Shown here: one piece after another, positions 49,148 to 58,221 of the stretch | Layout: each line of letters starts with the position of its first letter | Numbering within the stretch: position 1 is the first letter of the stretch | Assembly: GCF_000494755.1 (NCBI RefSeq) | Contig: NC_022657.1 | Span: 3,882,001 to 3,946,000, forward strand | Reading direction: 5' to 3' | Source of the DNA: Amorphoplanes friuliensis DSM 7358 | Lineage (GTDB): Bacteria; Actinomycetota; Actinomycetes; Mycobacteriales; Micromonosporaceae | Length of the DNA: 64,000 nucleotides | Made by a program: the position numbers and the translations under genes | Notes under the pieces: generated by a model | Databases searched by the model: none | What the model saw: only the letters and a program-made list of their open reading frames with translations | What the model was told of the DNA's origin: nothing

Positions 49148-51406
49148 GTGCCGCATCCGGCGGCCGATGGACGAGTCGTGCTGACCAGGAATGCCGAACG
49201 CGCGTGGTTGCTGTGGATGGGGCTGGGCACGGTGGCGTGCCTCGGCTACCCGTTCCTGCCCCCGGGCGGTGGCCGGGCTGTCGCCGCCTGGCTGTTCGGT
49301 CTCGTGGCGCTGCTCGTCATGGTCGCCGGTGTGCGCCGCAACCGGCCCACCGACGTACGCCCGTGGTACGTCTTCATCGCCGGCCAGGTCCTCTGGGTGC
49401 TCGGCGACGCCGCGTACGCGATCGACGAGACGGTGCGGGGCTTCCACCCGTACCCGTCCTGGTCCGACGCCTTCTATCTGAGCGCGTATCCGCCGCTGAT
49501 CGCCGGTCTCTACGGTCTGGCGCGGGGCCGGCGCCGGCGGGAGTGGTCGGGCCTGGTCGACACGGCGATCATCGCCGCGGGCCTCGGCCTGATCTACTGG
49601 ATCTTCGTCATCGGCCCGATCCTCGGCGACACGGCGTCACCGCTGGTCGGGCGGCTCGTCACGATCGGCTACCCGACGGCCAGCGTGCTCATGATCGCGG
49701 TGGTCGCGCGGCTGGTCACCCGGGCCGGACGCCCCACGGTCAGCGGCTGGCTGCTGATCATCGGCAGCGTCCTGACCCTGGCCGCGAACGTCGTCTACAC
49801 CCTGATGCCCGCCGTGCTGATGGTCGCCGGCGACTTCGTCTACACCGGTTTCCTGTTCGCGTACGTCTACTGGGCCGGTGCGGCGCTGCACCCGTCGGTG
49901 AGCGCCAGGCCGCGGGCGACGGGCCGGGAGCAGTTCGGCCGGGGCCGCCTGGCGATCCTGACCTGCTCCACACTGGTCGTCCCGGCGGTGCTGTTCCTCC
50001 AGGGCGCGCACGTGGGCCGCCCGGTGAGCTGGCTGGCGATCGGCGTCGGCGCGGTGGTGCTCTTCGTGCTGGTCCTGATCCGGATGGCCGGTTTTGTCGC
50101 GCAGGTCCAGGCCCAGGCGGGCCAGCTCGAGATCCTGGCCATGCGGGACGAGCTGACCGGGCTGGCCAACCGTCGCCGGTTCGAGCAGCGGGTCCGCGAG
50201 GCCCTCGAGACGGGGTCGCCGCAGGTGGCGATGCTCGACCTGACCGGCTTCAAGGCGGTCAACGACCGGTTCGGCCACGCCGTCGGTGACGAGCTGCTGG
50301 CGGCTGTCGGCGCGCGCCTCGGGTCCGGCCTGCGTCCCGGCGACCTGGCGGCCCGGATGGGCGGCGACGAGTTCGCGGTCCTGGTGGCCGACGCCACCGC
50401 CGCCGAGGGCGACACGATGGCCGCGCGGCTCGGCGCCGCTCTGCGCGTCCCGATCGAGACCGGGGAGCACGAGCTGCTCATCGGCGCCGGCATCGGCGTC
50501 GCCGGCGCCGACGGTACGGACGACGCCGTCGAACTGCTCCGCCGCGCGGACGTGGCGATGTACGCCGCCAAGGCCGACGGTGACAAGCTGCGCCGCTACT
50601 CCGCCGACCTCGACGACGAGGCCGGTGAGGAGGCCCGCCTCGGCGCCGCCGTGCGGATCGCGCTGGACACCGGCCAGTTCCGGCTCGTCTACCAGCCCAT
50701 CGTCTCGCTGCCCGACGGCCGCATCGTCTCCGTCGAGGCCCTGATTCGCTGGGACCACCCGGACCGCGGTTTTGTCAGCCCGGCCGAGTTCATCCCCGTC
50801 GCCGAGCAGAACGGCCTCATCGTCGAACTGGGTGCGTGGATCCTGCGGACGGCCTGTGCCCAGGCGGTCGTGTGGCGCAACACTCTGGGTGACGCCGCCC
50901 CGGAGCGGGTCAGCGTGAACGTCTCGGCGCGGCAGCTCGCCGAGCCGGGCTTCACCGAGCTGGTGTCGTCGGTGCTGGCGTGGACCGGTCTGGGTGCCCA
51001 GAACCTGATCCTCGAGGTGACCGAAACGGCGGTCTTCGGCGGCGGTCAGGCCGTTCAGGCGGTCAAGGACCTGCACGAGCTGGGTGTCCGGATCGCCCTG
51101 GACGACTTCGGCACCGGCCACTCGTCGCTGGGTCTGCTCCAGACCGTGCCCGTCGACGTGCTGAAGGTCGACAAGTCGTTCGTGGACAACATCACGCTGG
51201 CCGGCCGGGAGGCGGTCATCGCCACCGCCCTGATCCAGGTCTCCCACGGGCTCGGGCTGATGGCGGTCGCCGAGGGTGTGGAGACCGCCGAGCAGGCCGC
51301 CGAGCTGCACCGTCTCGGCTACCGTCTCGCCCAGGGATACCACTTCGGGCGGCCGGTGGCCGAGCCGGACTTCCTCGGCGAGCCGACAGCGGTCGCGGTG
51401 GTGTAA
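49148..51406 (+). CDS. Membrane GGDEF-EAL protein (c-di-GMP cyclase/phosphodiesterase)
   Basis: 752 residues. About eight membrane spans fill residues 1-310. A GGDEF domain (about 330-490) has the intact ARMGGDEFAVLV and an inhibitory RPGD site five residues before it. An EAL domain (about 500-750) has VSVEALIRWDHP, NVSARQL, LDDFGTGHSSL and LKVDKSFV. Both enzymatic motifs look intact, so it may make or break the second messenger c-di-GMP depending on the membrane sensor. GTG 49148 is the longest start; GTG 49178 is possible. The alpha/beta hydrolase follows after 10 bases. Its relevance to the polysaccharide cluster at 52.7 kb, whose synthases are often c-di-GMP controlled, is inference. Confidence 0.9.
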   Translation: MPHPAADGRVVLTRNAERAWLLWMGLGTVACLGYPFLPPGGGRAVAAWLFGLVALLVMVAGVRRNRPTDVRPWYVFIAGQVLWVLGDAAYAIDETVRGFHPYPSWSDAFYLSAYPPLIAGLYGLARGRRRREWSGLVDTAIIAAGLGLIYWIFVIGPILGDTASPLVGRLVTIGYPTASVLMIAVVARLVTRAGRPTVSGWLLIIGSVLTLAANVVYTLMPAVLMVAGDFVYTGFLFAYVYWAGAALHPSVSARPRATGREQFGRGRLAILTCSTLVVPAVLFLQGAHVGRPVSWLAIGVGAVVLFVLVLIRMAGFVAQVQAQAGQLEILAMRDELTGLANRRRFEQRVREALETGSPQVAMLDLTGFKAVNDRFGHAVGDELLAAVGARLGSGLRPGDLAARMGGDEFAVLVADATAAEGDTMAARLGAALRVPIETGEHELLIGAGIGVAGADGTDDAVELLRRADVAMYAAKADGDKLRRYSADLDDEAGEEARLGAAVRIALDTGQFRLVYQPIVSLPDGRIVSVEALIRWDHPDRGFVSPAEFIPVAEQNGLIVELGAWILRTACAQAVVWRNTLGDAAPERVSVNVSARQLAEPGFTELVSSVLAWTGLGAQNLILEVTETAVFGGGQAVQAVKDLHELGVRIALDDFGTGHSSLGLLQTVPVDVLKVDKSFVDNITLAGREAVIATALIQVSHGLGLMAVAEGVETAEQAAELHRLGYRLAQGYHFGRPVAEPDFLGEPTAVAVV

Positions 51407-51416
51407 GAACGCAGTC

Positions 51417-52295
51417 ATGACCTCCGAGGACATCCGGCTGCACCACGAGACGCTCGGCGACCCGGGCGACCCGGCGTTGCTGCTCATCATGGGCCTCGGC
51501 GCCCAGCTGATCGACTGGCCGCAGGAGTTCTGCGAGCAGCTCGCCGCCCGCGGCTTCCACGTGATCCGCTTCGACAACCGCGACGCCGGCCTGTCCACCC
51601 GGCGGCCGGAGTGGGGTGTGCCCGATCTGCCGGCGATTCTGGCCGGTGACCGGACGACGGTGCCTTACCTGCTGGCCGACCTCGCCGCCGACGCTGCCGG
51701 TCTGCTCGGCACCCTCGGGATCGAACGCGCCCACGTCGCCGGTGCCTCGCTCGGCGGCATGGTCGCCCAGCAGCTCACCATCGACCATCCGGACCGGGTC
51801 CTCAGCCTCTGCTCGATCATGTCGATGACCGGGGATCTCACCGTCGGCCGCCCCACGCCGGAGGCGGCAGCCGTGCTGGGCCGCCCGCCCGCCCCGGACC
51901 GGGAGGCGGCCATCGCCAACTCCGTCGCGTCCTCACGGATCATCGGCTCACCGGGCTTTCCGGCCGCCGAGGAGGAGTTGCTGCGTCGCGCGGCGGCCAA
52001 GTACGACCGCGCTTATCACCCGCTGGGCACCCTGCGGCAGTACGCCGCGGTCCTCGCCTCTCCCGACCGCACCGCGGCGCTGCACGGTGTGAAAGTCCCC
52101 ACTGTGGTCATCCACGGCGAGGACGACCCGCTCATCGGCGTCAGCGGGGGCCGGGCCACGGCCGCCGCCGTGCCCGGCGCGGAATTGATCGTCATCCCCG
52201 GAATGGGCCATGACCTGCCGCGAGAGGTCTGGCCGCGCATCGTCGAGGCCATCGCCGCCAATGCCGGCCGGGCGCACGGCGACCATCGTTCATAA
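51417..52295 (+). CDS. Alpha/beta hydrolase
   Basis: 292-residue enzyme of the alpha/beta hydrolase fold, start ATG 51417. Features: oxyanion strand LLLIMGLGAQLIDWP, VIRFDNRDAGLST, nucleophile elbow VAGASLGGMVAQQ (Ser near residue 110), the acid region VIHGEDDPLIG, and the catalytic His in IPGMGHDLP. This looks like the broad group that includes AclC/RdmC-type esterases, also called alpha/beta hydrolase DUF-free. The substrate is unknown. No signal peptide. It begins 10 bases after the GGDEF-EAL gene and may share its transcript. A short hairpin CTATT-GTG-AATAG sits at 52302-52314 after its stop. Confidence 0.87.
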   Translation: MTSEDIRLHHETLGDPGDPALLLIMGLGAQLIDWPQEFCEQLAARGFHVIRFDNRDAGLSTRRPEWGVPDLPAILAGDRTTVPYLLADLAADAAGLLGTLGIERAHVAGASLGGMVAQQLTIDHPDRVLSLCSIMSMTGDLTVGRPTPEAAAVLGRPPAPDREAAIANSVASSRIIGSPGFPAAEEELLRRAAAKYDRAYHPLGTLRQYAAVLASPDRTAALHGVKVPTVVIHGEDDPLIGVSGGRATAAAVPGAELIVIPGMGHDLPREVWPRIVEAIAANAGRAHGDHRS

Positions 52296-52407
52296 CTCCG
52301 ACTATTGTGAATAGCATGTTTCAGGTCGGCCCTGAACTGCGGTTTGTTCACGCCGTCACGTGCTGATTGCGGAGTGTGCCCCGCGCCATTGGTTCACATG
52401 AATGATT

Positions 52408-52421
52408 TGGGACCGCTCCCA
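52408..52421. promoter_or_regulatory. CebR-like site upstream of the GT2-oxidase operon
   Basis: TGGGACCGCTCCCA matches the CebR palindrome TGGGAGCGCTCCCA at 13 of 14 bases. It lies 331 bases before the TTG start at 52752, an unusually long distance, so it would act only if the promoter is also far upstream. Confidence 0.5.
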
Positions 52422-52709
52422 CCACGGACCACTGTGGCCGTTCGGGCGGTTCGTGTAGTACCTTCGGGTCCCGGAGCGCGCCAGTCGTCACGCCGGTGAG
52501 TGGATGAGTCTCGAATCACCCCCAACCCGGCGAATCCCGAGATGTCGGAACGGGACTCGACATGGGGGCGGTGTTCGCCTTTTTCCCGGGTCATAAATGA
52601 AGCCCGTGTTTCCGTCGGCGACCCCTTTTTGCGAAGCGTTGCCGCGTCGTTGTGAAAAAGAGATCCGCGAACTTGAAATCGCCTCGCTATTGGCTATTGT
52701 CGGTCCGCT

Positions 52710-52728
52710 GGTGGGAGTGGGGCCCACC
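52710..52728 (+). promoter_or_regulatory. Hairpin just upstream of the GT2 ribosome site
   Basis: GGTGGG (52710-52715), seven bases, CCCACC (52723-52728). Fewer than ten bases later comes GGAAAGG, the likely ribosome site. The stem may tune translation initiation. Confidence 0.35.
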
Positions 52729-52751
52729 TCACCCCGGAAAGGCAAACGGCT

Positions 52752-54023
52752 TTGGCTGCCGCCGTCATGATTGTGGTTTCCCTGGTGCTCGCCGGATTCG
52801 CGGCGGTCACTCTGTGGTGGACGATGCACGCCTGGCGTACGCCGGAGACGCTGGCGTCGACCCGCTTCGCCGCGCCGGACGGCGCGCACCGGCTGACGTT
52901 CTCGCTGCTCGTGCCCGCACGGCACGAGCAGGCGGTGCTCGAGCACACTGTCGGGCGGCTGCTCGAGTCGTCGCACGAGGGCTTCGAGATCATCATCATC
53001 GTCGGCCACGACGACCCGGAGACCGCCGAGGTGGCACACCGGGTGGCCGCGCGCTCGCCCGGCCGCATCTTCGTCGTGACGGACACCAACGAGCAGAAGA
53101 ACAAGCCGCGGGCGCTGAACACCGCGCTGCCCTACTGCCGCGGTGACGTGGTCGGTGTCTTCGACGCCGAGGACCAGGTCGACCCGCTGCTGCTGGAGCA
53201 TGTGGACCACGCGTTCCGGTCGACGAACGCCGACGTGGTGCAGGGCGGTGTGCAGCTCATCAACTTCCACTCCAGCTGGTACAGCCTGCACAACTGTCTG
53301 GAGTACTACTTCTGGTTCCGCAGCCGGCTGCACCTGCACGCGGCCAAGGGCTTCATCCCGCTGGGCGGCAACACCGTCTTCGTCCGCACCGACGTGCTGC
53401 GCTCGGCCGGGGGATGGGACGGCAACTGTCTCGCCGAGGACTGTGACCTGGGCGTGCGGCTGTCCAGCCAGGGTGCCCGGGTCGTCGTCGCGTACGACTC
53501 GGCGATCGTGACCAAGGAGGAGACCCCCGGCACGCTGACGTCGTTCCTCAAGCAGCGCACCCGGTGGAACCAGGGCTTCCTGCAGGTCTACCGCAAGGGG
53601 GACTGGCACCGACTGCCCGCCTTCGGCCAGCGTCTGCTCGCCCGTTACACGCTGACGCAGCCGTTCCTGCAGGGCTTCTCCGGCATCGTCATCCCGATCG
53701 GCATCGCGATCGCCATCTGGGCCCGGCTTCCGGTCTTCGTGGCGATGATCACCTTCGTCCCGGTCATCCCGTGGGCCTTCAACCTGGTCTTCCAGACGGT
53801 CGGCCTCCGCGACTTCGGCAAGCACTACGACCTGCGCATCCGCTGGCACCACTACGCCCGCCTGCTGCTCGGCGCCTTCCCGTTCGCCGTGGTGCTCGCG
53901 GTGGCGGCGCTGCGCGCGGTCTGGCGTGAGTACACCGGCAAGCGCGACTGGGAACTGACCGCCCACACCGGCGCGCACCTCGATCAGAAGCACGTCCCGG
54001 CCGAGAGTGGTGCCGCCGCATGA
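52752..54023 (+). CDS. Processive GT2 glycosyltransferase (cellulose-synthase-like)
   Basis: 423-residue membrane glycosyltransferase expected to polymerise a sugar from a nucleotide donor. One span at the N-terminus (MIVVSLVLAGFAAVTLWWTM) is followed by the GT-A domain: SLLVPARHEQ, DXD-like DAED near residue 138, AEDCDL near 228 and QRTRW near 268, the D,D,D,QxxRW set of processive enzymes. C-terminal spans follow (IVIPIGIAIAIWARLPVFVAMITFVPVIP, LLLGAFPFAVVLAVAALRAVW). No PilZ domain. TTG 52752 is chosen because GGAAAGG is nine bases upstream; ATG 52767 is the alternative. The stop overlaps the next start. The arrangement recalls CslA, which in Streptomyces works with the copper oxidase GlxA. 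Confidence 0.85.
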   Translation: MAAAVMIVVSLVLAGFAAVTLWWTMHAWRTPETLASTRFAAPDGAHRLTFSLLVPARHEQAVLEHTVGRLLESSHEGFEIIIIVGHDDPETAEVAHRVAARSPGRIFVVTDTNEQKNKPRALNTALPYCRGDVVGVFDAEDQVDPLLLEHVDHAFRSTNADVVQGGVQLINFHSSWYSLHNCLEYYFWFRSRLHLHAAKGFIPLGGNTVFVRTDVLRSAGGWDGNCLAEDCDLGVRLSSQGARVVVAYDSAIVTKEETPGTLTSFLKQRTRWNQGFLQVYRKGDWHRLPAFGQRLLARYTLTQPFLQGFSGIVIPIGIAIAIWARLPVFVAMITFVPVIPWAFNLVFQTVGLRDFGKHYDLRIRWHHYARLLLGAFPFAVVLAVAALRAVWREYTGKRDWELTAHTGAHLDQKHVPAESGAAA

Positions 54024-55594
54024 GCATGGCAACCGAGGCCCCCACCCAGGTCATCATTCTCGCCCCGGTCCCGGACCAGATCGAGGCGCCGCCCCCGCCC
54101 CCGCGCGGGTCCCGGACGGACCTCTACGTCGCTCTCGGGCTGACGGCCGTGGTCCTGTTCTTCCTGGCCTGGAACATCACCGGCTTCCCGACCGCGACCG
54201 ACGACGAGGGCACCTACCTGGCCCAGGCCTGGGCGGTCCAGAACGGCCACGGTCTCGCCCACTACACCTACTGGTACGACCACCCGCCGCTCGCCTGGAT
54301 CCAGCTGGCCGGGCTGGCGTGGGTGCCGGCGGTGCTGGCGCCGGACCTGCTGGCGGTCGCCGGCGGGCGCATCGCGATGATCCCGGTCGTGGCGGCCAGC
54401 CTGCTGCTGGTCTACCTGATCGGGCGCCGGCTGGAGTTCTCCCGCTGGGCCGCCGCGTCCGCCCTGCTGATCTTCGGCCTGTCACCGCTGGCCATCACCA
54501 TGAACCGCCAGATCTACCTGGACAGCTTCGCGGTCGCCTGGATGCTCGGCGCCCTGGCGCTGGCGCTCTCCCCGCGCAAGCACCTGTGGCACTACGCCGC
54601 CGCGGGCGCCGCGACAGCGGTGTCGGTGCTGTCCAAGGAGACGATGCTGATCACCGTGCCGGCCGTGCTCGTGGCCATGTGGCAGAACGCCGCCCGGACG
54701 TCGACGCGACCGTGGGCCTTCGGCGGTTACACCAGCGGCATCGTCCTGGTCGGCGTCTTCTACCCGCTCTACGCGCTGCTGCGCGGCGAGTTGTTCCCCG
54801 GCGAGGGGCACGTGTCGCTGATCGGCGCCTGGCAGTTCCAGCTCATGTCGCGCTCGGGCACGGGCACCGTCCTCGACGAGGGTTCCGGCACGCACTCGCT
54901 GATCACGTCGTGGCTCTACTACGACGCGGTCATCCTGGCCGCCGGTCTGGTCGCCACCGTGGTCGCGCTGGCCGTCCGCCGGCTGCGGGCACCCGCGATC
55001 GCCGCGACCATCCTGGCCGTCGTCGCGCTGCGGCCCGGCGGTTACCTCCCCGCCATGTACGTCGTGCAGGTCCTGCCGTTCTTCGCTCTGGTCATCGCGG
55101 GTGTCGCCGACGAGGGTGTCCGCCGGCTCCGGCCGGAGCGGTCCTGGTGGCGCTGGTCGATCGTCGGCCTGGCCGCGGTGACGGCACTGGCCCTGGTGGT
55201 GCCCCGCTGGTACGTCGGCGTCGAGCGGGCCCTGACCACGGACGACAACGCGAGCTACCTGGCCGCGGCGAACTATCTGCGGAACGACCTGCCGGACCAG
55301 CCGGACACCACGATCGTCCTCGACGACGTGCTCTGGCTCGACGCGGTCAACGCCGGGTACAGCCGGGAGAACGTGATCTGGTTCTACAAGCTGGACCTCG
55401 ACACGGAGGTCGCCGCCCGGCTGCCGGGCGGGTGGCGCGACGTGGACTACATCGTGTCCACACCGGCGCTGCGCCAGGACCTCAGCACGCTGCCCACCGT
55501 GACCAAGGTGCTGGCAAATTCCACACCGGTCGCCTCGTTCGGGCCGGTGGACGGCCGGATCGAGATCCGCCGGGTCGACAAGGAGAAATCATGA
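54020..55594 (+). CDS. PMT/ArnT-like membrane glycosyltransferase
   Basis: 524 residues with about ten membrane spans, resembling GT39/GT83 enzymes that transfer sugars from lipid-linked donors outside the membrane. A Pro-rich cytoplasmic N-terminus (APVPDQIEAPPPPPRG) is followed by the first span and the conserved loop TATDDEGTYLAQAWA with the acidic pair, then YTYWYDHPPLAWIQLAGLAW and LSPLAITMNRQIYLDSFAVAW. A soluble C-terminal part starts near 410 (ALTTDDNASYLAAANYL). ATG 54020 overlaps the GT2 stop. In the operon it may decorate the polymer made by GT2 or modify the secreted oxidase; the acceptor is unknown. Confidence 0.8.
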   Translation: MSMATEAPTQVIILAPVPDQIEAPPPPPRGSRTDLYVALGLTAVVLFFLAWNITGFPTATDDEGTYLAQAWAVQNGHGLAHYTYWYDHPPLAWIQLAGLAWVPAVLAPDLLAVAGGRIAMIPVVAASLLLVYLIGRRLEFSRWAAASALLIFGLSPLAITMNRQIYLDSFAVAWMLGALALALSPRKHLWHYAAAGAATAVSVLSKETMLITVPAVLVAMWQNAARTSTRPWAFGGYTSGIVLVGVFYPLYALLRGELFPGEGHVSLIGAWQFQLMSRSGTGTVLDEGSGTHSLITSWLYYDAVILAAGLVATVVALAVRRLRAPAIAATILAVVALRPGGYLPAMYVVQVLPFFALVIAGVADEGVRRLRPERSWWRWSIVGLAAVTALALVVPRWYVGVERALTTDDNASYLAAANYLRNDLPDQPDTTIVLDDVLWLDAVNAGYSRENVIWFYKLDLDTEVAARLPGGWRDVDYIVSTPALRQDLSTLPTVTKVLANSTPVASFGPVDGRIEIRRVDKEKS

Positions 55595-57714
55595 TCGGCG
55601 CCCTCGGCGACCTGCGGGGCCGCACCAACCCCCGCCCGCTCTTCAGCCGGCGCGACCGGGTCCGCATCGGCCAGGTGGTGATCCTGACCCTGCTGCTCGT
55701 GCTGGCCGTGCCCGGCAAGTCCTTCGCCGGTGCCAACCTGCTGAGCAACCCGGGCTTCGAGGCCCTCGGCGCCAACGGCTTCCCGGTCTGCTGGGAGCAG
55801 TCCGGCTGGGGCGACAGCACGCACACCTTCGAGGTCACGAAGACGGCGCCGCACGGTGGTGCGAACGCCATGAAGATCACCGTCAAGGCCATCACCAGCG
55901 GTGACCGCAAGGCGCTGATGCTGGAGAACCCGTCCTGCGCGCCGAATGTCACGCCGGGACACCAGTACGACGTCTCCGCCTGGTACAAGTCGACGACTCC
56001 GAACACCGTGATGACGATGTTCCGGCACGACGTCGAGCAGGGCTGGGTCTACTGGACCGATCTGGCCACGCTCACCACGTCGACCGCCTGGAAGCAGAAG
56101 ACGGTCCGGACGCCGCCCGTGCCCGCCGGCACCGACCAGGTCGTCTGGGGCGTCACGATCTACGGCGCGGGCACGCTGCAGACCGACGACTACTCGATGG
56201 TGGACGCGACGCAGGCCGCGCCCGGCACCTCGTGCAGTGCCGGTCCCGCCTGCACCGCCGGTGCGTGGCAGGTCATGCCGTTCAAGTCGCCGGTGCGGGG
56301 CATCCACGCGGTGGTGCTCAAGAACGGCAACGTGCTGCTCGTCGCCGGCTCCGGCAACGACCCGGCCGCCTTCGCCGCGGGCACCTTCACCACGGCGGTC
56401 TACTCGCCCACGACGGGGAAGTTCACCAACGTCGCGACGCCCGCCGACCTGTTCTGCTCCGGGCACGTCCAGCTGGCCGACGGACGTGTCCTGATCATGG
56501 GTGGCAACAAGGACTATCCGGCGGCCGACGGCAGCCACGGCTACAAGGGCCTGAAGGACTCCTACATCTTCGACCCGGACACGATGGCGTACACCAAGGT
56601 CAACGACATGTCGTCGGGCTCCTGGTACCCGTCGGCGACCGTGCTCGGCAACGGTGACGTCATCTCGCTCGGCGGCCTCGGTGAGGACTCGTCCGGCACC
56701 GTCGCCACGCAGTACTTCAACAGCGCCCAGCAGCGCTGGCTCACGCTGAACGAGGCCAAGCAGACCTGGAGTTTCTGGGGCCTGTACCCGTCGATGATCC
56801 TGATGCAGGACGGCCGTCTCTTCTACAGCGGCAGCCACGTCTTCGGCAACGGCCTGCCCGGCACGGGCGCGTCCATCTACGACTACAACGCCGCCACCAT
56901 CACGCCGGTGCCGGGCCTGCAGCGCAAGGACGAGCGCGACCAGTCCATGAGCGTGCTGCTGCCCCCGGCCCAGGACCAGCGTGTCCTGACCGTCGGCGGC
57001 GGCAACATCGACAGCAACCCCGACGCCAACCGCCTCACCGACCTGATCGACCTCAAGGTGGCCGGCCCGGCGTACAAGGCCGGCCCGCTGCTGCCGACCG
57101 GCAAGCTGACCGGCGGCGTCCCGCAGACGGCCACCCAGGGCAAGATGTACGTCTCCGCGGTCCTGCTGCCCGACGGCAAGGTCTTCGAGACCGGTGGCGC
57201 CCTGCACAACCGCGCCGACCCGGTGTTCGAGGCGTCGATGTTCGACCCGGCGACCAACACGTTCACCCCGAACATGGCCACCGACCCGGTGCCGCGCGGG
57301 TACCACTCGTCGGCGTTCCTGCTGCCGGACGGGCGTGTCATGTCCGTCGGTGACAACCCCGGCGACGGCTCGTTCGACATGCGGGTCTCGGTCTACTCGC
57401 CGCCGTACCTGTTCAAGGGCAGCCGGCCGCAGATCCTGGACGTGGCGGGCGGCACGGCGTGGGCCTACGGCACGACGAAGCAGATCACCGTGGACGGCCC
57501 GGTCCTCAAGGCGTCCCTGATCCGCCCGGAGGCCGTGACGCACTCCAGCGACCCGAACCAGCGCTACGTCGACCTGCCGATGACCGTCACCGGCAACAAG
57601 ATCGGCCTGAACCTGACGAGCAACCCCAACCTGGCCCCGCCCGGCTGGTACATGCTCTACGTGCTCGGCACCAACGGCGTGCCGTCGGTGGCCAAGTGGG
57701 TGCAGGTCAAGTGA
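55591..57714 (+). CDS. GlxA-like copper radical oxidase (galactose-oxidase fold)
   Basis: 707-residue exported oxidase with a membrane or signal segment at about 26-48 and a carbohydrate-binding-like N-terminal domain (LLSNPGFEALGANGF, 50-205). The seven-bladed Kelch propeller follows, ending in the DUF1929 domain at about 600-707. Ligands of galactose oxidase and GlxA are visible: Cys289 (DLFCSGHVQLADGR) for the thioether link, Tyr346 (SSGSWYPSATVLG), Tyr571-His572 (PRGYHSSAFLLPDGR) and His651 (EAVTHSSDP). So it should bind copper, form the Cys-Tyr radical cofactor and oxidise a primary alcohol, giving aldehyde and H2O2. ATG 55591 has AAGGAGA and overlaps the preceding stop. Long loop between Cys289 and Tyr346 is longer than in galactose oxidase. 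Confidence 0.88.
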   Translation: MIGALGDLRGRTNPRPLFSRRDRVRIGQVVILTLLLVLAVPGKSFAGANLLSNPGFEALGANGFPVCWEQSGWGDSTHTFEVTKTAPHGGANAMKITVKAITSGDRKALMLENPSCAPNVTPGHQYDVSAWYKSTTPNTVMTMFRHDVEQGWVYWTDLATLTTSTAWKQKTVRTPPVPAGTDQVVWGVTIYGAGTLQTDDYSMVDATQAAPGTSCSAGPACTAGAWQVMPFKSPVRGIHAVVLKNGNVLLVAGSGNDPAAFAAGTFTTAVYSPTTGKFTNVATPADLFCSGHVQLADGRVLIMGGNKDYPAADGSHGYKGLKDSYIFDPDTMAYTKVNDMSSGSWYPSATVLGNGDVISLGGLGEDSSGTVATQYFNSAQQRWLTLNEAKQTWSFWGLYPSMILMQDGRLFYSGSHVFGNGLPGTGASIYDYNAATITPVPGLQRKDERDQSMSVLLPPAQDQRVLTVGGGNIDSNPDANRLTDLIDLKVAGPAYKAGPLLPTGKLTGGVPQTATQGKMYVSAVLLPDGKVFETGGALHNRADPVFEASMFDPATNTFTPNMATDPVPRGYHSSAFLLPDGRVMSVGDNPGDGSFDMRVSVYSPPYLFKGSRPQILDVAGGTAWAYGTTKQITVDGPVLKASLIRPEAVTHSSDPNQRYVDLPMTVTGNKIGLNLTSNPNLAPPGWYMLYVLGTNGVPSVAKWVQVK

Positions 57715-58220
57715 CCGGCAAGCGTCGTCTCGCCATCATTGCCGGGGTGCTCGGCGTCGTGGCCGCCGGGACCTGGTTCGTCGTGGCGGCGGGGGAGTCC
57801 GAGACCTCCCCGCCGGCCGCGTCGGCCCCGCGGCCGACCGACAGCACCTGGCCGCTGCTCGACTCACCCGGGGCGACCGCGCCGGTGACGTCGTCCGCCG
57901 CTGCCCCCACGACCAGGTCGACACGGGCGGTTCCACCGCCGAAAAAGGCCGAGCCGTTCGTCCAGAGCTTCGCCGGACAGCCCGGGGTACGCCCGCAGAA
58001 GCCGCTCCCGTCGCCGACCAGCACCCATTACGTGCGTCCCAACGTCGACGGGTGCGACCACAACTACGGCACGATCACGCAGTGTGTGCCGTGGACGTTC
58101 CCGGCCGGCACGAAGGACAAGTGCGCCTGGCTCGCCGACCACGGCTTCAAGAAGCTGGCCGTGGCCGGCAAGGACCGGCAGAAGCTCGACACCGACGGCA
58201 ACAAGATCGCCTGCGACTGA
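57711..58220 (+). CDS. Membrane-anchored Excalibur-like protein
   Basis: 169 residues. GTG 57711 overlaps the oxidase stop (GTGA). After one membrane span (LAIIAGVLGVVAAGTWFVVA) comes a Pro/Ser/Thr-rich stalk to about residue 100. The C-terminal globular part has three cysteines and ends VAGKDRQKLDTDGNKIACD, recalling the calcium-binding excalibur motif (DxDGDGIACE), although one acidic residue differs. It may hold the oxidase or polymer at the cell surface, by inference from its tight coupling. It ends two bases before the convergent stop of the flavin oxidase gene. Confidence 0.72.
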   Translation: MTGKRRLAIIAGVLGVVAAGTWFVVAAGESETSPPAASAPRPTDSTWPLLDSPGATAPVTSSAAAPTTRSTRAVPPPKKAEPFVQSFAGQPGVRPQKPLPSPTSTHYVRPNVDGCDHNYGTITQCVPWTFPAGTKDKCAWLADHGFKKLAVAGKDRQKLDTDGNKIACD

Positions 58221-58221
58221 T

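Larger units (their letters stand above)
52296..52751 (+). other. Long leader region before the GT2 operon
   Basis: Over 450 bases without a gene, less GC-rich than average from 52600. It holds the CebR-like site at 52408, potential helices CGCCGG/CCGGCG (52491, 52527), GGTGA/TCACC (52495, 52516), TCCCG/CGGGA (52535, 52551) and TGTCG/CGACA (52543, 52558), and a hairpin near the ribosome site. Some of these pairings exclude each other. I do not recognise a known riboswitch. Confidence 0.5.

Noticed and set aside
52430..52740. Known c-di-GMP or c-di-AMP riboswitch before the GT2 operon
   Set aside because: The conserved core sequences of these classes are not visible; only unspecific stems are seen.
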